DNA of 64,000 nt from Streptomyces sp. NBC_00576 (GTDB lineage Bacteria; Actinomycetota; Actinomycetes; Streptomycetales; Streptomycetaceae): NCBI RefSeq assembly GCF_036345175.1, contig NZ_CP107780.1, forward strand, positions 7,130,001-7,194,000, read 5' to 3'. The notes below the pieces were generated by a model. The model ran no database searches, was not told the origin of the DNA, and was given only the letters and a program-made list of their open reading frames with translations. Position 1 is the first letter of the stretch. Each line of letters opens with the position of its first letter. Position numbers and translations under genes: made by a program. Shown here one piece after another: positions 51,942 to 60,737 of this stretch.

Positions 51942-53554
51942 ATCCGGAAGACGCCGAACTGGGGTTCGCCCAGCGGCGCGTTGGCGCAGGCGGTGAGCGC
52001 GAGACCCAGTACCTGGCGGGTTTCAAGGGGGTCGATGACGCCGTCGTCCCAGAGCCGGGCGGTCGCGTAGTAGGCGTTGCCCTGGCGCTCGTACTGGGCG
52101 CGGATCGGGTCCTTGAAGGCGTCCTCGTCCGGAGCCGGCCAGTCCTGCCCGCGAGCCTCCAACTGGTCCCGTTTGACGGTCGCGAGGACGGAGGCCGCCT
52201 GCTCGCCGCCCATGACCGAGATCTTCGCGCCGGGCCACATCCACAGGAACCGCGGCGAATACGCCCGGCCGCACATCGAGTAGTTGCCGGCCCCGTACGA
52301 CCCGCCGACCACGACCGTCAGCTTGGGCACGCGCGTGCAGGCCACGGCCGTGACCATCTTGGCGCCGTGCTTGGCGATGCCGCCCGCCTCGTAGTCCCGG
52401 CCCACCATGAAGCCGGAGATGTTCTGGAGGAACAGGAGAGGGATGCCGCGCTGGTCGCAGAGTTCGATGAAGTGGGCGCCCTTCTGGGCGGATTCGGAGA
52501 ACAGGATGCCGTTGTTGCCGACGATGCCGACCGGGTGGCCGTGGATACGGGCGAAGCCGGTGACGAGGGTCTGCCCGAACTCGGCCTTGAACTCCGAGAA
52601 ACGGGAACCGTCGACCACGCGCGCGATGATCTCCCGTACGTCATAGGGGGTGCGGGAGTCGACAGGCACGGCGCCGTAGAGCCCGTGGAGGTCGACCTTG
52701 GGCTCGACGGAGGCCTGGACGTCCCAGGGCAGCGGCCCGCGCGCGGGGAGGGTGGCGGCGATGTTGCGGACGATGCGCAGGGCGTGCGCGTCGTCCTCGG
52801 CGAGGTGGTCGGTGACGCCCGACACGCGCGCGTGGACGTCACCTCCGCCCAGTTCCTCGGCGGTCACGACCTCGCCCGTGGCGGCCTTCACCAGCGGGGG
52901 CCCGCCGAGGAAGATGGTCCCCTGATTGCGGACGATGACGGCTTCGTCGCTCATGGCCGGGACGTAGGCGCCCCCCGCGGTGCACGATCCGAGCACGGCG
53001 GCGATCTGCGGAATCCCGGCGCCGGACATCCGCGCCTGGTTGAAGAAGATCCGCCCGAAGTGGTCACGGTCGGGGAAGACCTCGTCCTGCATGGGGAGGA
53101 AGGCGCCCCCGGAGTCCACCAGGTAGATGCACGGAAGCCGGTTGTCGAGGGCGATCTCCTGCGCGCGCAGATGCTTCTTGACGGTCATCGGGTAGTACGT
53201 GCCGCCCTTGACGGTGGCGTCATTGGCGACGATCACGCACTCCCGCCCGCTGACCCGCCCGATTCCGGCGATGACACCAGCGGCGGGCGCCTGTCCCTCG
53301 TACATCCCGTCGGCGGCAAGGGGGGCGAGTTCGAGGAAGGGAGACCCTGGATCGAGGAGCCGGTCGACCCGCTCCCGCGGAAGCAGCTTCCCGCGCGCGG
53401 TGTGCCTCTCCCGGGCCTTCTCGCCCCCGCCCAGCCGGGCCGCGGCCAGCTTGTCCTGCAGTTCCCCGACCAGCGCGCGGTGAGCCGCCTCGTTGGCCCG
53501 CCAGGCCTCCGACGCGGGGTCCGACGCGCTGTGCAGCTCCGGTGCCTCCTGCAT
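51938..53554 (-). CDS. accD1: Carboxyltransferase subunit of 3-methylcrotonyl-CoA-type carboxylase
   Basis: 538 residues, full length for MCC-beta proteins. Landmarks are RERVDRLLDPGSPFLELAPL, YLVDSGGAFLPMQDEVFPD, GSCTAGGAYVPAMSDEAV and the second crotonase-fold half with GSYGAGNYSMCGRAYSPRFL. Carboxylates the substrate using carboxybiotin from the partner. First gene of a four-gene operon (accD1-accA1-hmgL-acdH) divergent from a TetR regulator, with two palindromes in between. Confidence 0.95.
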   Translation of the reverse strand: MQEAPELHSASDPASEAWRANEAAHRALVGELQDKLAAARLGGGEKARERHTARGKLLPRERVDRLLDPGSPFLELAPLAADGMYEGQAPAAGVIAGIGRVSGRECVIVANDATVKGGTYYPMTVKKHLRAQEIALDNRLPCIYLVDSGGAFLPMQDEVFPDRDHFGRIFFNQARMSGAGIPQIAAVLGSCTAGGAYVPAMSDEAVIVRNQGTIFLGGPPLVKAATGEVVTAEELGGGDVHARVSGVTDHLAEDDAHALRIVRNIAATLPARGPLPWDVQASVEPKVDLHGLYGAVPVDSRTPYDVREIIARVVDGSRFSEFKAEFGQTLVTGFARIHGHPVGIVGNNGILFSESAQKGAHFIELCDQRGIPLLFLQNISGFMVGRDYEAGGIAKHGAKMVTAVACTRVPKLTVVVGGSYGAGNYSMCGRAYSPRFLWMWPGAKISVMGGEQAASVLATVKRDQLEARGQDWPAPDEDAFKDPIRAQYERQGNAYYATARLWDDGVIDPLETRQVLGLALTACANAPLGEPQFGVFRM

Positions 53555-53618
53555 CCTGCGGTCCCCTCACCCAGTGGTTCGTCCGGTGGCCATCCCGTGG
53601 TCGACCAGCGGACGACGG

Positions 53619-53634
53619 GTTAATGAGCGTTAAC
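53619..53634. promoter_or_regulatory. AccR-type operator 1
   Basis: GTTAATGAGCGTTAAC is a perfect GTTAA-N6-TTAAC palindrome, the consensus I recall for the S. avermitilis TetR regulator AccR. It lies between the carboxylase operon and the tetR gene. Confidence 0.85.
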
Positions 53635-53647
53635 CCACTCCCTTCAG

Positions 53648-53663
53648 GTTAACGACCGCTAAC
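53648..53663. promoter_or_regulatory. AccR-type operator 2
   Basis: GTTAACGACCGCTAAC matches GTTAA-N6-TTAAC with one mismatch. Its centre is 29 bp from the centre of site 1 and it ends about 10 bp before the tetR -10 region, so it would block that promoter. Confidence 0.82.
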
Positions 53664-53672
53664 CTCCGTGTC

Positions 53673-53686
53673 TAGAATCATTTGCA
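53673..53686 (+). promoter_or_regulatory. -10 element of the tetR gene; leaderless start
   Basis: TAGAAT at 53673-53678 is eight bases before the A of the ATG at 53686, and no ribosome site fits between. The transcript is probably leaderless. Confidence 0.6.
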
Positions 53687-54276
53687 TGGCCACGAGAACC
53701 GACGCCCCGACCCGCCGCGAACAGATCCTCAAGGAGGCCGCGAGGCTCTTCGCCGAGCGCGGTTTCCATGGCGTGGGCGTGGACGAGATAGGGGCGGCCG
53801 TGGGCATCAGCGGCCCCGGCCTCTACCGCCACTTCCCGGGCAAGGACGCGATGCTCGCCGAGCTGCTGGTGGGCATCAGCGGCCAGCTCCTCACCGGCGG
53901 CAAACGGCGCGTGTCGGAGGCCCACGGGGACCCTGAGGCGCTCCTCGACTCCCTCATCGAGGGCCACATCGACTTCGCCCTCGACGACCGCCCCCTGATC
54001 ACCCTCCACGACCGCGAACTGGACCGTCTGCGCGACAGTGACCGCAAGCTGGTGCGCCAGCTCCAGCGCCAGTACGTCGAGCTGTGGGTGGAGGTGGTCC
54101 GGGAGGTCTACCCGGAGCTGACGGAACCGACCGCCCGCTCGGCCGTCCACTCCGTCTTCGGCCTCCTGAACTCGACCCCGCACCTGGGCCGCCCGGGAGC
54201 ACTGCCGGGCCGGGGTGTGACGGCGGCCTTGCTGCACCGGATGGCCCGTGGAGCGTTCGCGGCAGTAGGAGAGTGA
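53686..54276 (+). CDS. accR: TetR-family regulator (AccR-like)
   Basis: 196 residues. N-terminal TetR helix-turn-helix (RREQILKEAARLFAERGFHG, then ISGPGLYRHFPGKDAML) and a helical ligand domain (SLIEGHIDFALDDRPLITLH). Divergent from accD1-accA1-hmgL-acdH with two GTTAA-N6-TTAAC-type sites between, so repression of that operon and of itself is inferred, with an acyl-CoA as likely signal. The symbol rests on this context and my recollection of AccR in S. avermitilis. Confidence 0.85.
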   Translation: MATRTDAPTRREQILKEAARLFAERGFHGVGVDEIGAAVGISGPGLYRHFPGKDAMLAELLVGISGQLLTGGKRRVSEAHGDPEALLDSLIEGHIDFALDDRPLITLHDRELDRLRDSDRKLVRQLQRQYVELWVEVVREVYPELTEPTARSAVHSVFGLLNSTPHLGRPGALPGRGVTAALLHRMARGAFAAVGE

Positions 54277-54339
54277 TGAGCGTTACGGGGCAACTACCCT
54301 GGACGGGGCTTCGTACTGGCCGGTACGGTTGATCTGAGC

Positions 54340-54347
54340 AAGCGCTT
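54340..54347. promoter_or_regulatory. Candidate operator AAGCGCTT upstream of acyl-CoA dehydrogenase
   Basis: AGCAAGCGCTTAGG carries the core palindrome AAGCGCTT, the sort of site used by fatty-acid-related TetR repressors. It is 26 bases before the dehydrogenase start. Confidence 0.4.
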
Positions 54348-54372
54348 AGGTGTTCGAGTCGAGGAGGCGGCG

Positions 54373-55530
54373 GTGCGCCGTACTGTGTTCAATGAGGATC
54401 ACGAGGCGTTCCGGGAGACCCTTCGCGCCTTCATCGAGGCCGAGGTCGTTCCCGTCTACGACGAGTGGTTCGCGGCCGGCCAGGCGCCGCGCGACTTCTA
54501 CTACAAGCTCGCCGAGCTGGGCGTCTTCGGCATCCGCGTCGACGAGGAGTACGGCGGCGCCGGCATCGACTCGTACAAGTTCGAGGCCGTCCTCTACGAA
54601 GAGACCGCGCGCGCGGGTGTGTCCTTCGGTGGCTCCGGTGTGCACGTACTGCTCGGCCTGCCGTACATAAAGATGCTCGCCAACGACGAGCAGAAGAAGA
54701 AGTTCCTGCCGAAGTTCGTCTCCGGTGAGGAGATGTGGGCGATCGCGATGACCGAGCCGGGCACCGGCTCCGACCTCGCGGGCATGAAGACCACCGCCAA
54801 GCTCAGCGAGGACGGCACGCACTACGTCCTCAACGGCTCCAAGACCTTCATCACCGGTGGCGTGCACGCCGACCGCATGATCGTCTGCGCCCGCACCGAC
54901 GCGCCCAGCGCCGAGGACCGCCGCCACGGCATCTCCCTCTTCGTCGTGGACACCAAGGCGGAGGGCTACTCCGTCGGCCGCAAGCTGGACAAGCTCGGCC
55001 TCAAGACCTCCGACACCGCCGAACTGGCGTTCGTCGACGTCAAGGTGCCCGTCGAGGACCTCCTCGGTGAGGAGAACAAGGGCTTCTACTACCTCGGCCA
55101 CAACCTCGCCTCCGAGCGCTGGGGCATCGCCTACGGCGCGTACGCGCAGGCCAAGGCGGCCGTCCGGTTCGCCCAGCAGTACGTCCAGGACCGCGTCGTC
55201 TTCGGCCAGCCGGTCGCCGCCTTCCAGAACACCAAGTTCGAGCTGGCCGCCTGCAAGGCCGAGGTGGACGCCGCCGAGGCCGTCGCCGACCGCGCCACCG
55301 AGGCGCTGGACGCGGGCGAGCTGACCCCGGCCGAGGCCGCCAGCGCCAAGCTGTTCTGCACCGAGGTCGCGCACCGCGTCATCGACCGCTGCCTCCAGCT
55401 GCACGGCGGCTACGGCTTCATGAACGAGTACCCGATCGCCCGCCTGTACGCCGACAACCGCGTCAACCGTATCTACGGCGGCACCAGCGAGATCATGAAG
55501 TCGATCATCGCCAAGGACATGGGGCTCTAG
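54373..55530 (+). CDS. Acyl-CoA dehydrogenase (second)
   Basis: 385 residues, GTG start with GAGGAGG six bases upstream. FAD/substrate motifs AIAMTEPGTGSDLAGMKTTA, NGSKTFITGG, and C-terminal LQLHGGYGFMNEYPIARLYA with IYGGTSEIMKSIIAKDMGL. It belongs to the medium/long-chain type. Monocistronic or with the thioesterase 86 bases downstream. It is not part of the leucine operon, so a fatty acid beta-oxidation role is likelier. Confidence 0.94.
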   Translation: MRRTVFNEDHEAFRETLRAFIEAEVVPVYDEWFAAGQAPRDFYYKLAELGVFGIRVDEEYGGAGIDSYKFEAVLYEETARAGVSFGGSGVHVLLGLPYIKMLANDEQKKKFLPKFVSGEEMWAIAMTEPGTGSDLAGMKTTAKLSEDGTHYVLNGSKTFITGGVHADRMIVCARTDAPSAEDRRHGISLFVVDTKAEGYSVGRKLDKLGLKTSDTAELAFVDVKVPVEDLLGEENKGFYYLGHNLASERWGIAYGAYAQAKAAVRFAQQYVQDRVVFGQPVAAFQNTKFELAACKAEVDAAEAVADRATEALDAGELTPAEAASAKLFCTEVAHRVIDRCLQLHGGYGFMNEYPIARLYADNRVNRIYGGTSEIMKSIIAKDMGL

Positions 55531-55615
55531 GTCCATCCGCAGGCGCGGGATCACGGGCCTGTAAGGACATGGGCCCGGAAGGTCCCGGAAATTACCGCCC
55601 AATAGAAATGACTGC

Positions 55616-56497
55616 ATGAGTCAGGCACTTCAGTCTCTCCTCGATCTGCTCGACCTTGAGCAGATCGAGGAGAACATCTTCCGCGGCCGGTCCCGGCCCG
55701 CCATCGTCCCGCGCGTCTTCGGCGGGCAGGTCGCGGCCCAGGCACTCGTAGCCGCCGGGCGCACGGTCCCCGCGGACCGCCCCGCGCACTCGCTCCACTC
55801 GTACTTCCTGCGCCCCGGCGACCCCGGTGTGCCGATCGTCTACACCGTCGACCGCATCCGGGACGGCCGCTCCTTCACCACCCGCCGCGTCGTCGCGGTC
55901 CAGCACGGTCAGCCGATCTTCCACCTCTCCGCGTCCTTCCAGCAGCACGAGGACGGCCTCGACCACCAGGCCCCGATGCCCGCCGCCCCCGACCCGGCGA
56001 CCCTCCCCACGGCGGAGGAACAGTTCAACGGGTACGACCACCTGGACCCGGCGGTCGTCGAAAGATTCCTGCAGTCCCGCGAAGCCGTCGACATCCGCTA
56101 CGTCGACGACCCGCCCTACGGCAGGATCGGCGAGCCCCGCGAACCGCGCTCCCAGGTCTGGTTCCGTACGAACGGCAAGCTCGGCGGCGCCGTCGACGAA
56201 CCCCTGCTCCACGTCTGCCTCGCCACGTACGTCTCCGACTACACGCTGCTCGACTCCGTCCTGCTCGCGCACGGACGGGGCGGCTGGGCGGTCAACGACG
56301 TGGTGGGCGCCTCCCTGGACCACGCGATGTGGTTCCACCGCCCGTTCCGCGCCGACGAATGGCTGCTGTACGACCAGGAGTCGCCGTCCGCGTCAGGCGG
56401 CCGCGGTCTCGGCCAGGGCCGCATCTACACGCAGGACGGACAGCTGGCCATCACGGTCATCCAGGAGGGCGTCATCCGGGTCCCCCGCACCCCCTGA
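55616..56497 (+). CDS. tesB: Acyl-CoA thioesterase II
   Basis: 293 residues, double hot-dog fold. FRGRSRPAIVPRVFGGQVAA begins domain 1, HSLHSYFLRPGDPGVPIVYT follows, and domain 2 ends SLDHAMWFHRPFRADEWLLY with GRGLGQGRIYTQDGQLAITV, where the TesB Asp/Gln/Thr site is expected. It hydrolyses medium- and long-chain acyl-CoAs. The ATG has no ribosome site; a TAGAAA hexamer eight bases before it (55603-55608) suggests a leaderless message. Confidence 0.93.
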   Translation: MSQALQSLLDLLDLEQIEENIFRGRSRPAIVPRVFGGQVAAQALVAAGRTVPADRPAHSLHSYFLRPGDPGVPIVYTVDRIRDGRSFTTRRVVAVQHGQPIFHLSASFQQHEDGLDHQAPMPAAPDPATLPTAEEQFNGYDHLDPAVVERFLQSREAVDIRYVDDPPYGRIGEPREPRSQVWFRTNGKLGGAVDEPLLHVCLATYVSDYTLLDSVLLAHGRGGWAVNDVVGASLDHAMWFHRPFRADEWLLYDQESPSASGGRGLGQGRIYTQDGQLAITVIQEGVIRVPRTP

Positions 56498-56514
56498 ACA
56501 GCGGCCGATGCTCG

Positions 56515-57318
56515 CTACTCGCCGAGCAGCTCGGCCTCGTTCAGCAGGAACGCCGTCAGCGGGTCGTAGAAGCGCGGGCTCGTCACATGGTCGTCGAGCG
56601 GAACGGCCACCTGGAGGGTGCCTTCCGCCTCGGCCAGGAACAGTGCCGGGTCGTTGCAGTCCGCGTACCCCACGGAGTCGATGCCGTGCTGTGCGGCGTA
56701 CCCCGCCCAACCGTGGTCGGCGACGACCAGGTCGGGCAGCGGGCGGCCCTCCCGCTCAAGGCCCGTCAGGATCGCGCGCATCGGCTCGCCGGAGTGCGTG
56801 TGCCACAGCGAGGCCCCGTGCTCCAGCACCGCCACGTCCGCGAACTGGAACACGTACCCCTCGTCCGTCGTCAGACCGTCCGGAATGACGACGATCTCGC
56901 AGCCGGCGGCCCGCAGCGCGTCGGCCGTGGCACGGTGCACATCGAGCAGGCCACCCGGGTGGCCGGTCGCGAACAGCACCCGCTGCTGTCCGTCGGCCGC
57001 CTTGCGCAGCCGGGCCGCCAGCCGCTCCAGCGCGGCGACGGTCAGCTCGGGGTCGATGGTGTCCTGCCCGTACCGGTGTTCGGGATCGTCGTTGACGCCG
57101 GCCCGCTCGGCCATCACCGCGAGCACGTCCTGCTCGTCGGTCCAGCGGTCGCCCAGCTCCAGCCCGAGCCAGTAGTGCCGTTCGCCGTTCGCCAGCTTGC
57201 GGTAGTGGGAGAGGTTGTTCTCGCGAGGCGTGGCGACATCACCCGCGATGCGGGTTCTGACGAGGTGATCGACAAGCTCGGCGCGGCTGGGAATTGCGGG
57301 TATCGGCATGCCTCCCAT
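56515..57318 (-). CDS. Phosphatase-like protein of unknown substrate
   Basis: 267 residues from ATG 57318. Conserved-looking features include PRENNLSHYRKLANGERHYW, VLFATGHPGGLLDVHRATAD, VAVLEHGASLWHTHSGEPM and LVVADHGWAGYAAQHGIDSV: several Asp/His clusters suited to metal binding. I recall such actinobacterial proteins annotated simply as phosphatase; no named family can be given. Convergent with tesB with a 17-base gap, divergent from the agmatinase gene. A second ATG at 57309 has GGAGG very close and is an alternative start. Confidence 0.7.
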   Translation of the reverse strand: MGGMPIPAIPSRAELVDHLVRTRIAGDVATPRENNLSHYRKLANGERHYWLGLELGDRWTDEQDVLAVMAERAGVNDDPEHRYGQDTIDPELTVAALERLAARLRKAADGQQRVLFATGHPGGLLDVHRATADALRAAGCEIVVIPDGLTTDEGYVFQFADVAVLEHGASLWHTHSGEPMRAILTGLEREGRPLPDLVVADHGWAGYAAQHGIDSVGYADCNDPALFLAEAEGTLQVAVPLDDHVTSPRFYDPLTAFLLNEAELLGE

Positions 57319-57489
57319 TGTGAGGCAGACGACACCGCGAGCCCCCGGTGTCCCGACCGCTGGGACGCAGGTCACGCGACCTCGGCACTGCTTCAACCCG
57401 GTGACGAGCTCCGAGGAGCGCGCGGCGCCCCAGCCGCTCTACTCTGGCGCGAGAGCGGCTCACCGGGCGCACCATCGAACTTGTATTCG

Positions 57490-57517
57490 TGGATGGGAAT
57501 CCATGGATGGGAATCCA
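57490..57517. promoter_or_regulatory. Tandem dyad repeat upstream of the ureohydrolase gene
   Basis: TGGATGGGAATCCA occurs twice back to back (57490-57503 and 57504-57517). Each copy is a TGGAT-N4-ATCCA dyad, a likely binding site for a dimeric or tetrameric regulator, 44 bases before the start codon. Confidence 0.65.
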
Positions 57518-57560
57518 TACTCGATCCGGTCCCCAGGTCCAGGAAAGAAGGCAGAACGGT

Positions 57561-58589
57561 ATGACCAGCAGTTACGAGACGCCCCGCGGCCCCGTCGACT
57601 CGTCGCGCATCCCGAGATACGCCGGTCCCGCGACCTTCGCGCGGCTGCCACGCCTCGACGAGGTCGGCGGACGGACGGATGTCGCCGTGGTCGGGGTGCC
57701 GTTCGACTCGGGGGTCTCGTACCGGCCGGGCGCCCGCTTCGGCGGCAACGCGATCCGCGAGGCGTCCCGGCTGCTGCGCCCGTACAACCCGGCACAGGAC
57801 GCGTCCCCGTTCGCGCTGGCCCAGGTCGCGGACGCCGGAGACATCGCCGTCAACCCGTTCGACATCCACGAGGCCGTCGAGACGGTGGAGGCGGCGGCCG
57901 ACGAGCTGCTGGGGACGGGCGCGAGGCTGATGACCCTCGGCGGCGACCACACGATCGCGCTGCCACTCCTGCGCTCGGTGGCGAAGAAGCACGGCCCGGT
58001 GGCGCTGCTCCACTTCGACGCCCACCTCGACACCTGGGACACCTACTTCGGCGCCGAGTACACGCACGGGACGCCGTTCCGGCGGGCGGTGGAGGAGGGC
58101 ATCCTCGACACCTCCGCCCTCTCGCACGTCGGCACGCGCGGCCCGCTGTACGGCAAGCAGGACCTGGACGACGACGCGAAGATGGGCTTCGGCATCGTGA
58201 CGTCGGCGGACGTGATGCGGCGCGGTGTCGACGAGGTCGCCGACCAGCTCCGCCAGCGCATCGGCGACCGCCCGCTCTACATCTCCATCGACATCGACTG
58301 CCTCGACCCTGCGTTCGCCCCCGGCACGGGTACGCCGGAGGCGGGCGGTATGACGTCGCGGGAGCTGCTGGAGATCCTGCGGGGCCTGGCGTCCTGCAAC
58401 CTGGTCTCGGCGGACGTCGTGGAAGTGGCACCCGCGTACGATCACGCCGAGATCACGTCGGTCGCGGCGTCGCACACGGCGTACGAACTGACGACGATCA
58501 TGTCCCGCCAGATCGCCCAACACAGTACCCAACAGATTGCACAGGCCCGCGGGGACCAGGGCGAGAACGAGGACGGCGAAACGAAGTGA
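57561..58589 (+). CDS. speB: Agmatinase/guanidinobutyrase-family ureohydrolase
   Basis: 342 residues. The binuclear manganese ligands are in LGGDHTIALPLL, LLHFDAHLDTWD and ISIDIDCLDPAFAPGTGTPE, all intact. It hydrolyses a guanidino group to urea; whether the substrate is agmatine or guanidinobutyrate is not decided by sequence. ATG at 57561 has GAAGG upstream. The stop overlaps the GTG of the ThDP enzyme gene (GTGA), so both are made together. Confidence 0.92.
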   Translation: MTSSYETPRGPVDSSRIPRYAGPATFARLPRLDEVGGRTDVAVVGVPFDSGVSYRPGARFGGNAIREASRLLRPYNPAQDASPFALAQVADAGDIAVNPFDIHEAVETVEAAADELLGTGARLMTLGGDHTIALPLLRSVAKKHGPVALLHFDAHLDTWDTYFGAEYTHGTPFRRAVEEGILDTSALSHVGTRGPLYGKQDLDDDAKMGFGIVTSADVMRRGVDEVADQLRQRIGDRPLYISIDIDCLDPAFAPGTGTPEAGGMTSRELLEILRGLASCNLVSADVVEVAPAYDHAEITSVAASHTAYELTTIMSRQIAQHSTQQIAQARGDQGENEDGETK

Positions 58590-60271
58590 CCCACGACCAC
58601 GACCTGGTGCTGAAGCCGACCCCCGCCCAGACGGAGGCCGCCCTCAATCCGCCCCCCGGCCGCAACGGCGGAGACCTGGTCGTGGAGACGCTGGCCGGAC
58701 TGGGCACGACGACGGTCTTCGGCCTCCCCGGCCAGCACGCCCTGGGCATCTTCGACGCGCTGCGCCGCTCCGACCTGCGGTACATCGGCCTACGGGTGGA
58801 GAACAACGCGGGGTTTGCGGCGGACGCGTACGGCAGGATCACAGGAGAGGCGGCGCCACTCCTCCTGTCGACCGGCCCGGGCGCGCTGACGTCACTGGCG
58901 GCGCTCCAGGAGGCGGCGGCGGCTTCGGCCCCCGTCCTGGCGATCAGCAGCCAGATCCCGACGGCCGGGCTGGGCGGCGGCCGACACGGCTACCTCCACG
59001 AACTCCCGGACCAGCAGGCCTCGTTCAGGGGCGTGGTGAAGTCGGTTCACACGGTCCGTACGCAGTCCCAGATCCCCTCGGCGATCGCCGACGCCTGGAA
59101 GTCGGCGCTCACGGCTCCGCACGGCCCGGTGTGGGTGGAGATCCCGCAGGACGTGCTGACGGCGGAAACCCCGATTCCCGTGGTGACAGGCGGCGACGCC
59201 TTCCCGGAAGAACTCCCCCCGCGCCCCGAACTGACGGCGCTGGCAGCCCACTTGCTGTCGAACGCCGAGCGCCCGGCGATCATCGCGGGTGGCGGGGTCG
59301 TACGGTCGGACGCGTCGGGCAAGCTGAGGGCGCTGTCGGAGCGTCTCCAGGCACCGGTCGTGACGACGTACGGGGGAAAGGGCGCGTTCCCGTGGAGTCA
59401 CCCACTCTCCCTCCAGTCCTGGCTGGAGGACAGGCACATGACCGACTTCCTGGAGGACGCGGACGTCCTGCTGGTGGTCGGCTCGGGCCTGGGCGAACTG
59501 TCGTCGAACTACCACACGTTCAAGCCGCGCGGCCGGGTCGTCCAAATCGAGGCCGACTTGGGCAAGTTGGAGTCCAATCACCCGGCACTGGGCATCCACG
59601 CGGACGCGCGGCTGGCACTGCAGGCGCTACTGGAGACGGTGGTGGTGCGAGAGGACGAGACGGCGGGGGATCGGGTGCGGGGGGTCCTGGACCGGGTGCG
59701 GGAGCGCCTTGAAGGGCAGCAACTCACTCTCGAACAGGGCCTGTTGGCGTCGATCCGGACGGCACTCCCGCCCCGGTCGGCCTCCTTCTGGGACATGACG
59801 ATCCTGTCGTACTGGGCCTGGTCGGCCTTCGACCCGCGCGGCGCCAACACCATGCACTCGGCCCAGGGCGCGGGCGGCCTCGGCTACGCCTTCCCGGCGG
59901 CCCTGGGAGCGGCGGTGGCCGACCCGACGTACCCGGTACTCGCGGTCTCGGGCGACGGGGGTGCGCTGTACGGGATCGCGGAACTGGCGACGGCCCGGCA
60001 GTACGACCTGAACGTGACATGGCTGATCGTCGACGACGGCGGCTACGGCATCCTGCGCGAGTACATGACCGACGCGTTCGGCGAAACGACGGGCACGGAG
60101 TTGGCGCGGCCGGATTTCGTGGCGCTGGCCGAGTCGTTCGGGGTACCGGGGGTACGGACGACGCCGGAGACACTGGAGACGGACCTCGCGAAGGCGCTGG
60201 CGGAACCGGGGCCTTCGGTGGTGGTTCTTCCGGCGGTGCTGCGGATGTTCGCGGCGACGCATCTGGACTGA
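58586..60271 (+). CDS. Thiamine-diphosphate-dependent enzyme (acetolactate-synthase-like)
   Basis: 561 residues. Pyr domain with the conserved Glu in GLRVENNAGFAADAYGRITG, central domain (ERPAIIAGGGVVRSDASGKL), and PP domain with ThDP motif SGDGGALYGIAELATARQYD followed by VDDGGYGILREY. It belongs to the ALS/benzoylformate decarboxylase superfamily; the true reaction is unknown. Overlap with the ureohydrolase stop implies a shared pathway, for example handling a keto acid formed after guanidino-compound breakdown. Confidence 0.88.
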   Translation: MTHDHDLVLKPTPAQTEAALNPPPGRNGGDLVVETLAGLGTTTVFGLPGQHALGIFDALRRSDLRYIGLRVENNAGFAADAYGRITGEAAPLLLSTGPGALTSLAALQEAAAASAPVLAISSQIPTAGLGGGRHGYLHELPDQQASFRGVVKSVHTVRTQSQIPSAIADAWKSALTAPHGPVWVEIPQDVLTAETPIPVVTGGDAFPEELPPRPELTALAAHLLSNAERPAIIAGGGVVRSDASGKLRALSERLQAPVVTTYGGKGAFPWSHPLSLQSWLEDRHMTDFLEDADVLLVVGSGLGELSSNYHTFKPRGRVVQIEADLGKLESNHPALGIHADARLALQALLETVVVREDETAGDRVRGVLDRVRERLEGQQLTLEQGLLASIRTALPPRSASFWDMTILSYWAWSAFDPRGANTMHSAQGAGGLGYAFPAALGAAVADPTYPVLAVSGDGGALYGIAELATARQYDLNVTWLIVDDGGYGILREYMTDAFGETTGTELARPDFVALAESFGVPGVRTTPETLETDLAKALAEPGPSVVVLPAVLRMFAATHLD

Positions 60272-60284
60272 CGAGGACAGGGTG

Positions 60285-60737
60285 CTACTCGGGAACCGGA
60301 AGTACATGCAAGGGCTTCTCGGCTGCCGTGCGGGGTGCGATGACATCCCGATAGTGGTGATCGAAAGACAGCACGACTGGCTGGCGAAACGTCCACGCCA
60401 AGAGGGCGTTGACCGCGTCGGTCATGCCGATGGCGTCATGATCCGCGTATGTACGCATGAGCCGCTCGGCGTCGCTCAGCAACGGCCACCCCACGGCGAC
60501 GAGTTGAAGGCGATCGGTGCTCGCCCATGCACGCATGCTGGCCAGAGCGTCTGCGGCTGCCCGGCCACTGATCTTCGTCGTGAGGTGATAGTCCAGTTCG
60601 GCCAGGACCAGCGGTGACACTACGAGCCGCTCCGCCAGGGAGAGAGCTCGTACGGCGGATTCGTGATGAGCGTCCTTTCGGTTGTAGATGGCGAGGAGAA
60701 CCGATGTGTCGGCGACGGCGAACTGGTGACGCTTCAA
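60285..60737 (-). CDS. vapC: PIN-domain ribonuclease toxin (VapC-like)
   Basis: 150 residues with the four PIN acidic residues in place: D10 (VADTSVLLA), E47 (LVLAELDYHL), D107 (GMTDAVNALLA) and D126 (LSFDHHY). Start overlaps the antitoxin stop by four bases, the normal TA layout. Convergent with the ThDP gene (13-base gap). Confidence 0.92.
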   Translation of the reverse strand: MKRHQFAVADTSVLLAIYNRKDAHHESAVRALSLAERLVVSPLVLAELDYHLTTKISGRAAADALASMRAWASTDRLQLVAVGWPLLSDAERLMRTYADHDAIGMTDAVNALLAWTFRQPVVLSFDHHYRDVIAPRTAAEKPLHVLPVPE

